From Lysobacterales bacterium (GTDB taxonomy: Bacteria > Pseudomonadota > Gammaproteobacteria > Xanthomonadales > Marinicellaceae): 10,876 bases of DNA. This document shows, one piece after another, positions 5,918-10,876 of the stretch. The stretch lies in the NCBI GenBank assembly GCA_027083915.1, contig JALWML010000534.1, positions 1-10,876 on the forward strand, read 5' to 3'. The notes beneath the pieces were generated by a model. That model searched no databases. It was not told where the DNA came from and saw only the letters and a list, made by a program, of their open reading frames with translations. The translations under genes were made by a program, and so were the position numbers. Each line of letters begins with the position of its first letter. Position 1 is the first letter of the stretch.

Positions 5918-8075
5918 CCATTAACTTTATTCTTTGTGATAATAACTCTTCAACATCTTCTTCAGGAAGAGGCCTTGAAAATAAGAATCCCTGAAAATAT
6001 TCACACTCTCGCTCAAGCAAATACTCTCGTTGTTCTTCAGTTTCAACACCTTCTGCTATTATTTTGCGATTCAAACGTTTAGCAATATTGATTGTGGCAT
6101 CAAGAATTGCCTCATCTTCAGGATTAAGCCCTATATTGGCAACAAAGGATTGATCTATTTTGATGTAGTGAGCTGGAATTTTTTTCACATAATCCAAACT
6201 GGAATGCCCTGTTCCAAAATCATCTATTGACAAGGTACAACCTATGCTAACTATTTGATTAAGTAGTTCAACCAAGTTTGGAACCACATCTAAACTAATG
6301 GTTTCTGTAATCTCGAAATCTATATAATGTGGATGAATTCCTGAGGCATTAATAATATTCTCAAGTTTCTTCGGTAATTGGTTGTCCATTAATTGCACAA
6401 CCGAAAGGTTTATTGAACACGTTAATGTTAAACCAAATCTTCTTTGCCATTCAATTAATTTTTTGCATGTATGTTTTGCAATATATTCACCTAAATCATT
6501 AATAAGTCCCGTTTCCTCTGCCAATGGAATAAATTGACCTGGGTTTATCATACCTAATTCAGGATCAATCCACCTAACTAGGGCTTCAAAACCAATAATA
6601 TCTTCGGTCAACGCATCAATTTTAGGCTGATAAAAAACCTTAATGTGTCCTGAGTCTATAGCCAATCTAAGATTCTCTTCCATTTCAATTTTTTGTTTTA
6701 ATGCTTGACCTGTTTCAGAAAACTTAAATATAACATAATTATTCTTCCCTTGTAGCTTGGCATCGTACAGTGCCATATCGGCATTTTTCATCATACTAGC
6801 CACTGTTTGCCCATCGTCAGGAAAAATTGATATACCAATATTACAATTGATATCAACTTCATCTCCATTAGACAGCAACACTGATTTACTCAGTAGAGCA
6901 AAGATTTCAACAGCTTTTTGTTCTGCAAATTCTTTTTCAAGGTGTGGTTTGAGCAGTACCAAAAACTCATCTCCAGATAACCTATAAACCTGCCCATGGT
7001 GACCCACTACTCTAACGAGTACCTTAGATAAGTTCACGATAATTTCGTCTGTTATCTCAATCCCATACCTTCTGTTATAATAGTTTAATTTTTCAAAATC
7101 AATAATCATCAAAGATAAATAGTGATTGAGTTCAATGCCTGTTTCAATAATTGTTGATAACTTTTCAGTCATTGAATTCCTGTTTGGCAAATTTGTTAAC
7201 TTATCAACTTGCCCTTCTTTATTTCGTTGACTGATAATCCCTTTTTCAAACAAATATAACTGACAACGACAGACCAAGGTTGATAAGATTAGCTGAATTG
7301 CTTGATTGTTTTGCTTGGCATCAGTTCCAACAACAATTGACCCCATTACTTTTTGGTTGTAGTGAATAGAATAAACAAGTAACTCTTCTGTTTTCAGTAA
7401 GTTAAGTAACTTAAAATACTGGTCATTCATGTCACTGATATTATTAATTTTACAACTCTTTCTTGCTTGACTTATGGCTACAAAAGCATCTAATCCAGAA
7501 TCAATAATAGCATTCTTCACATCAGTTGGTGCAACCACAACCATTTCTTCTATTGCATCATTATAATTTTCATAATAAACAAGCAGATTAAGATTAAATC
7601 TTTCCTTCAAATCGGCAAAATATGCTCTAATATTTTGGGTATTAATAGATAGCTGGTTAATCTCTTCAATGTATTTAATAAGACTCGTTGAAATGTCTGC
7701 CACTTCTTGAGTTTTTAATAAACCAACATAGACCATTTCACCATCAAGAAACCCTAAATGATACTCACAAATTAACAACTGGGATGATCTTTCACTTGAG
7801 AATTCCAAAGAGAAAACAACTTTTTCATTGGAGGTTATCTGTTTAATATAATCGGGGTATTTATCTTTATTCTCGGCTGAATCTAACTCATACCAACATT
7901 TTCCAACTAACAAATTTTCTGGGGTGCTTAACAAGTCTAATAAAGCTTCATTCACTAGAATGATTTTTTGACTCTGGGCACTAACCACAAGCAATGGCTG
8001 TATGGAGTCGGAAAAAAACATTTCCAGTAGCTCTTGGGTATACTCACTATTTTTAGTTTTATTATCTGCCATCAT
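5907..8075 (-). CDS. PAS-GAF-like-GGDEF-EAL protein, probable c-di-GMP phosphodiesterase
   Basis: Predicted cytoplasmic c-di-GMP enzyme of 722 residues with no membrane segment. A PAS-like domain covers about 17-125, a GAF-like segment about 130-280, GGDEF about 288-450 and EAL about 465-712. GGDEF begins DKLTNLPNR and carries SGDEF (367-371) instead of GGDEF. The metal ligand Asp326 and the guanine contacts Asn334 and Asp343 remain, but the inhibitory RxxD site is replaced by GHHG. The EAL domain looks fully active: Glu497 (EALVRW), Asn556 (NLS), Glu588 (EITE), Asp618-Asp619 (DDFGTG), Lys639 (IKID), Glu675 (AEGVET) and Gln695. I infer hydrolysis as the main activity, with GGDEF synthesising weakly or acting as a GTP sensor. 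The start at 8075 (or ATG 8072) lies 2 nt after the preceding stop with no strong ribosome-binding site, implying coupling. FimX works with PilZ elsewhere, but this architecture lacks its REC domain. Confidence 0.93.
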   Translation of the reverse strand: MMADNKTKNSEYTQELLEMFFSDSIQPLLVVSAQSQKIILVNEALLDLLSTPENLLVGKCWYELDSAENKDKYPDYIKQITSNEKVVFSLEFSSERSSQLLICEYHLGFLDGEMVYVGLLKTQEVADISTSLIKYIEEINQLSINTQNIRAYFADLKERFNLNLLVYYENYNDAIEEMVVVAPTDVKNAIIDSGLDAFVAISQARKSCKINNISDMNDQYFKLLNLLKTEELLVYSIHYNQKVMGSIVVGTDAKQNNQAIQLILSTLVCRCQLYLFEKGIISQRNKEGQVDKLTNLPNRNSMTEKLSTIIETGIELNHYLSLMIIDFEKLNYYNRRYGIEITDEIIVNLSKVLVRVVGHHGQVYRLSGDEFLVLLKPHLEKEFAEQKAVEIFALLSKSVLLSNGDEVDINCNIGISIFPDDGQTVASMMKNADMALYDAKLQGKNNYVIFKFSETGQALKQKIEMEENLRLAIDSGHIKVFYQPKIDALTEDIIGFEALVRWIDPELGMINPGQFIPLAEETGLINDLGEYIAKHTCKKLIEWQRRFGLTLTCSINLSVVQLMDNQLPKKLENIINASGIHPHYIDFEITETISLDVVPNLVELLNQIVSIGCTLSIDDFGTGHSSLDYVKKIPAHYIKIDQSFVANIGLNPEDEAILDATINIAKRLNRKIIAEGVETEEQREYLLERECEYFQGFLFSRPLPEEDVEELLSQRIKLMGTS

Positions 8076-8077
8076 TG

Positions 8078-8566
8078 TTAACTATTAGAAATTACCCATT
8101 TTGCATCCCTGAGTTTATATTTTTTCACGTGTTTATTTTCCAATTCAATTTCTTCGGCATTTCTCTCTAAAAAATTAAAATTCATATCTTCATTCATTAA
8201 AAATAAAAAGCGTGTATTATCATTTACTTCTAAAAAAGCCGTTGCAGATGGCAAAGTTGATTTTAATTCAAGTAAATCCGAATTATTTATGCCCGGAAAA
8301 ACATACACCGCAAAATAGTGGTTTTTTGTTGCATATTTTAATGCTTCAAGTACAGAACGAGTTGCTGGTAATGGTGTTTGTCTTGAACGAATATTAACTA
8401 ATCCAGCATTTGACATCCATATATAAACTGCCATACCAGAGCGCACTGAGATTTGTGTTAAGGCTTCAACAATTTCATCAGTCTTTTGACTGGAAATATA
8501 TTGAAAATTAGTGGCATTCCTGATTTTCTTTTCAATTGAATTTATAGCTGATAGTGGTAAACTCAT
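8078..8566 (-). CDS. Unknown 162-residue alpha/beta protein between pilZ and the GGDEF/EAL gene
   Basis: I do not recognise this protein with confidence. It has no signal peptide, membrane helix, P-loop or cysteine motif. The sequence alternates helices and hydrophobic strands: EIVEALTQISVRSG, then AVYIWMSNAGLVNI, then SVLEALKYATKN, then YFAVYVFPG, then DLLELKSTLP, then RFLFLMNE. This suggests a compact Rossmann-like fold. The pattern of short strand, EAL..I helix, VYIW...GL strand, LEAL.Y helix and VYVFPG strand reminds me of the N-terminal, non-ATPase region of Ycf46-type AAA proteins; this is inference only. It starts 6 nt after pilZ, ends 2 nt before the c-di-GMP enzyme and lacks a strong ribosome-binding site, so it is almost certainly made together with both. 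A role as adaptor in that module is plausible but unproven. Confidence 0.85.
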   Translation of the reverse strand: MSLPLSAINSIEKKIRNATNFQYISSQKTDEIVEALTQISVRSGMAVYIWMSNAGLVNIRSRQTPLPATRSVLEALKYATKNHYFAVYVFPGINNSDLLELKSTLPSATAFLEVNDNTRFLFLMNEDMNFNFLERNAEEIELENKHVKKYKLRDAKWVISNS

Positions 8567-8572
8567 GACTAA

Positions 8573-8932
8573 TCACATTGTCTCTGTAGGCAACAACTCT
8601 CCTTTAAATGGAGCTAAAAGAGTTTCTATTCTAGTACGGATTTGTTCCATATCTGAATTGTCAGAAAACTGAATACCAATTCCTGAATGTTTAATCCCTG
8701 TTGCACCAGCAGGCGTTATCCATATCACTTTCCCAGTAACTGGAACCTTTTCTTCATTGATTAAAGAAAATAATAAAAAGACCTCATCACCTAATTTATA
8801 TTGGCTATTTGTCCGAATAAAAATTCCACCATTCTCAATATGCGGAATATAAATCTTATGCAATTCACTAACATCTTTTACATCACAAGATAAAATCCCT
8901 TTTTTACCCATTCCTGCACCCATAAACGCCAT
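8573..8932 (-). CDS. pilZ: Type IV pilus assembly protein PilZ
   Basis: Small cytosolic PilZ-fold protein needed for type IV pilus biogenesis and twitching; in Xanthomonas it bridges the ATPase PilB and the EAL domain of FimX. Its 119 residues match P. aeruginosa PilZ (about 118) along the whole length: GILS near 12-15, Y.P.I.NGG.FI at 28-39, YKLGDEVFLL at 45-54, VPVTGKVIWITPAGATG at 63-79 and GIGIQF at 84-89. The RxxxR element and the D/NxSxxG element that bind c-di-GMP in canonical PilZ domains are absent (NGG instead), as in P. aeruginosa PilZ, so it probably does not bind the nucleotide itself. The start at 8932 is supported by AGAGG about 9 nt upstream. It follows holB, the conserved Pseudomonas order. 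Confidence 0.95.
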   Translation of the reverse strand: MAFMGAGMGKKGILSCDVKDVSELHKIYIPHIENGGIFIRTNSQYKLGDEVFLLFSLINEEKVPVTGKVIWITPAGATGIKHSGIGIQFSDNSDMEQIRTRIETLLAPFKGELLPTETM

Positions 8933-8966
8933 ATTCTATAACCTCTTTATATTTAGTTAATTAGAC

Positions 8967-8972
8967 ATTATA
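8967..8972 (-). promoter_or_regulatory. Possible -10 element of a pilZ promoter
   Basis: The minus strand has a perfect TATAAT 34 nt before the pilZ start, in the 81-bp gap after holB. No good -35 hexamer is present at 16-18 bp, so this is tentative. The gap itself shows no convincing terminator hairpin, so read-through from holB also remains possible. Confidence 0.35.
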
Positions 8973-9013
8973 ACCGTTATTGACAACAATTTTTGATAAT
9001 TTTAAAAAAAACA

Positions 9014-9973
9014 CTAACGAATGGTACTGCTTGATGCTTTTTTCCACATCAATAGTAGTTTTTCTAACTGTAATTCAACTTTTAATGGCAATTCCAGTCT
9101 TTTACTAAACTGGTGAATATTTCTTATGAACACCAGCAATCCACTTTCCTCAGAAGCAATACTAAAATCAAGTTTTGCAGTATTTGTATTTCTTAAGCCA
9201 TTTTTATGTGACAAATATCCCAATAAAATAACTGCAATGAAATTCAAGTTATGGTGCCAATTATTACTGAACCATTTTTTACTCACTTCAAGTAAAGTAA
9301 TCGTATTTTTCTGTAAATTTTCCATATCCTTCACCATTGCTCTTACATCATCAAGAGTATTATTTTGTAAAATAGAATAAGCCTGCAGAGGTGAATTGTC
9401 AGACAAAAATAAAGCAAAAGCAATATCATCTTCTTTACAATCAGTTTGCGATGTCAACCATTGATGTGCTAATGACTGAGATATGGGTTGTATAGTAATT
9501 TTAACACATCGACTTCTTATGGTAGGCAGCAATTGTCCCACTTCATTGGTTGTTAAGATAATCAGTACTTTTTGTGGCGGCTCTTCAAGTGTTTTCAACA
9601 AAGCATTAGCTGATGATAGGTTCATCTTCTCTGCCTCTTCTATAATGATAACCTTGAATTGGTTTTTTGACGAAGTTAATACCACATCATTGGTTAATTT
9701 ACGAATCTGACTGACTTTAATAACAGCATTTTCTGCTTTAATTACGCTTAAATCCGTATGATTTCCTGCTTTCAATAATTCACATGCACTGCATTGAAAA
9801 CACACTCCTTCATCATCAACATTTTCACACATCGCTAAATGTGCCATTTCTTTGGCAAGTTCTACCTTACCCATACCTCGTGGGGCTGAAAGTAAAATAG
9901 CATGAGGAATTCTTTGCTCTCTTACTAAAGGAATAAATTGCTCAATATTTTCTTTTAACCAAGGCAAACTCAT
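9014..9973 (-). CDS. holB: DNA polymerase III subunit delta'
   Basis: Clamp-loader subunit that, with gamma/tau and delta, opens the beta sliding clamp during replication. Its 319 residues compare with 334 in E. coli. It starts MSLPWLKENIEQF, like the E. coli PWL start. A degenerate P-loop APRGMGKV (30-37) has Val in place of Ser/Thr, consistent with delta' not being an ATPase. The zinc site uses Cys49, Cys58, Cys61 and Cys64. NALLKTLEEPP and the SRC motif in IRSRC are family signatures. The C-terminal half is divergent helical sequence, as usual. The start overlaps the tmk stop as ATGA, and a GAGGGG ribosome-binding sequence lies about 9 nt upstream. It is part of the mltG-tmk-holB-pilZ series. 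Confidence 0.96.
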   Translation of the reverse strand: MSLPWLKENIEQFIPLVREQRIPHAILLSAPRGMGKVELAKEMAHLAMCENVDDEGVCFQCSACELLKAGNHTDLSVIKAENAVIKVSQIRKLTNDVVLTSSKNQFKVIIIEEAEKMNLSSANALLKTLEEPPQKVLIILTTNEVGQLLPTIRSRCVKITIQPISQSLAHQWLTSQTDCKEDDIAFALFLSDNSPLQAYSILQNNTLDDVRAMVKDMENLQKNTITLLEVSKKWFSNNWHHNLNFIAVILLGYLSHKNGLRNTNTAKLDFSIASEESGLLVFIRNIHQFSKRLELPLKVELQLEKLLLMWKKASSSTIR

Positions 9974-10602
9974 TTCATCAGCCCCTCTTTCTTGGTTTCA
10001 AAAGCAGAATTAATAGCCTTTTTTACCGCACTGTAAGATTGTGAAGCATCAATAATGGCGTATTTACTTGGATTATGTTTCGCTTTATCTCGATAAGACC
10101 GAGTAATTCGGTGAAAAAAATCCAATCCTTCTTGTTCAATTCTATCGGTCTGCCCTCTTGATTTGATTCTTTCTAATCCAATTTCAGGTTCAATATCCAT
10201 CAAAACAGTTAAATCTGCCTGCACATCACCAACAATAAAATCATCCATCCATTTGACCACATCATAACCAAGTTCACGCCCACCACCTTGATAGGCATAA
10301 CTGGCATCTACAAAACGATCTGAAACAACCCAAATCCCTTTTGCTAGATTAGGTTTGATAACATTTTCAATGTGCTCATTTCGCGCAGCAAACATTAATA
10401 ACAATTCCGTTTTTGCATGTAAATGCTCCGAATGTAACAATATCTCGCGGATTTTTTCCGCATTTGGCTCGCCTCCAGGCTCCCGTGTGCAAATATAATC
10501 AACCCCCCATTTATTGAGAATCTTTTTAATTGTTTTTAATGCGGTTGTTTTTCCAGCACCTTCAGAACCTTCTAAGGTAATAAATCGAGCATTATTGGTC
10601 AT
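9970..10602 (-). CDS. tmk: Thymidylate kinase
   Basis: Phosphorylates dTMP to dTDP using ATP, the last dedicated step towards dTTP; cytosolic. The 210-residue length is normal for bacterial TMPK. The P-loop GSEGAGKT is at 12-19, the TREPGGE segment that contacts the substrate phosphate at 39-45, and DRF at 95-97 precedes the SYAYQGGGR stretch. The lid carries arginines in KSRGQTDRIEQE (148-159), as in the E. coli-type enzyme. The start at 10602 shares one base with the mltG stop (TAATG), and AAAGGA lies about 11 nt upstream. It overlaps holB by 4 nt, so the three genes are translated from one message. Confidence 0.98.
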   Translation of the reverse strand: MTNNARFITLEGSEGAGKTTALKTIKKILNKWGVDYICTREPGGEPNAEKIREILLHSEHLHAKTELLLMFAARNEHIENVIKPNLAKGIWVVSDRFVDASYAYQGGGRELGYDVVKWMDDFIVGDVQADLTVLMDIEPEIGLERIKSRGQTDRIEQEGLDFFHRITRSYRDKAKHNPSKYAIIDASQSYSAVKKAINSAFETKKEGLMK

Positions 10603-10876
10603 TACAGTTTTTTTCCTTTGAGGTAGTCTTTAACTGCCCTTTGGTGTTGTTCATACGTATCTGAGAAATAATGTCCTCCACGATTGTTGGCAACAAAATA
10701 AAGAGATTTTCCTTCTTTTGGATGAGCACTGGCAGCAATGGATTCAATACTTGCCATGGCAATAGGTGTTGGTGTCAATCCTTTTCTTGTGTAGGTATTA
10801 TAAGGTGTATCAGTTTTTAAATCCTTAGTTCGAATATCACCGTCATAATTTTCACCCAAACCATAAATAACAGTAG
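10602..10876 (-). CDS. mltG: Endolytic murein transglycosylase MltG (YceG), C-terminal part only
   Basis: Inner-membrane lytic transglycosylase that cuts nascent peptidoglycan glycan strands. Only about 91 codons are in the window; the reading frame is open to the right edge, so an apparent start at the TTG near 10859 is internal. The visible sequence matches the E. coli YceG C-terminus: TVIYGLGENYDG, DTPYNTYTRKGL, TPTPIAM, SIAASAHP, YLKGKK-type end, and LYFVANNRGGHYFS. The catalytic glutamate and the membrane anchor lie outside the window. It precedes tmk with a 1-nt overlap, the common gammaproteobacterial order. Confidence 0.95.
   Translation of the reverse strand, partial: TVIYGLGENYDGDIRTKDLKTDTPYNTYTRKGLTPTPIAMASIESIAASAHPKEGKSLYFVANNRGGHYFSDTYEQHQRAVKDYLKGKKL

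Noticed and set aside
8961..8995. TTGTCA near the pilZ TATAAT as a -35 box
   Set aside because: The spacing is only 8 bp, too short for a sigma-70 promoter.
8970..9010. AT-rich partial symmetry in the holB-pilZ gap as an operator or terminator
   Set aside because: The arms are only trivially complementary in AT-rich DNA, with no GC stem.
10602..10859. Small complete 85-codon gene starting at a TTG
   Set aside because: The frame continues to the window edge and the upstream codons read TVIYG, matching MltG; it is a gene fragment, not a small gene.

Overview
The window comes from an AT-rich gammaproteobacterial chromosome. Every recognisable gene reads on the minus strand, so transcription runs from the right end (10876) to the left end (1). 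The assignment rests on gene content and order. mltG-tmk-holB-pilZ is the arrangement known from Pseudomonas, and rpoE-rseA-rseC-mucD-lepA-lepB is the gammaproteobacterial envelope-stress block. The proteins resemble their E. coli and P. aeruginosa counterparts, but base composition is far more AT-rich than Pseudomonas (by eye). I cannot name the genus. Coding density is very high, no gap exceeds about 120 bases, and I see no mobile element, tRNA, rRNA or CRISPR.

Right block (10876 to about 9014): the C-terminal end of the murein endolytic transglycosylase mltG, then thymidylate kinase tmk, then DNA polymerase III delta-prime holB. They are joined by 1-nt and 4-nt overlaps. An 81-bp gap with a possible promoter precedes the next group.

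Middle block (8932 to 5907): pilZ (type IV pilus assembly factor of the class lacking c-di-GMP-binding residues), a 162-residue protein of unknown function, and a cytoplasmic PAS-GAF-like-GGDEF-EAL protein. Gaps are only 6 and 2 nt, so they look translationally coupled. The EAL domain keeps its catalytic residues; the GGDEF domain reads SGDEF and lacks the inhibitory site. This trio is the least ordinary part of the window and may be a pilus/c-di-GMP control module.

Left block (5788 to 1): the extracytoplasmic sigma factor rpoE (algU), its anti-sigma factor rseA (mucA), rseC (mucC), the periplasmic protease mucD (DegP/HtrA family), the translation GTPase lepA, and the 5' part of signal peptidase lepB. 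rseB (mucB), which normally lies between rseA and rseC, is absent. Possible sigma-E-type promoters with the same -10 core (TCATA) lie upstream of rpoE and of mucD. A strong hairpin terminator follows mucD, and a candidate sigma-70 promoter for lepA lies upstream of that hairpin, so the hairpin would fall in the lepA leader.

Together, the left block forms a circuit for sensing and repairing envelope protein damage plus protein export and translation housekeeping. The middle block probably controls surface pili or motility. The right block supplies dTTP precursor, replication-clamp loading and peptidoglycan processing.
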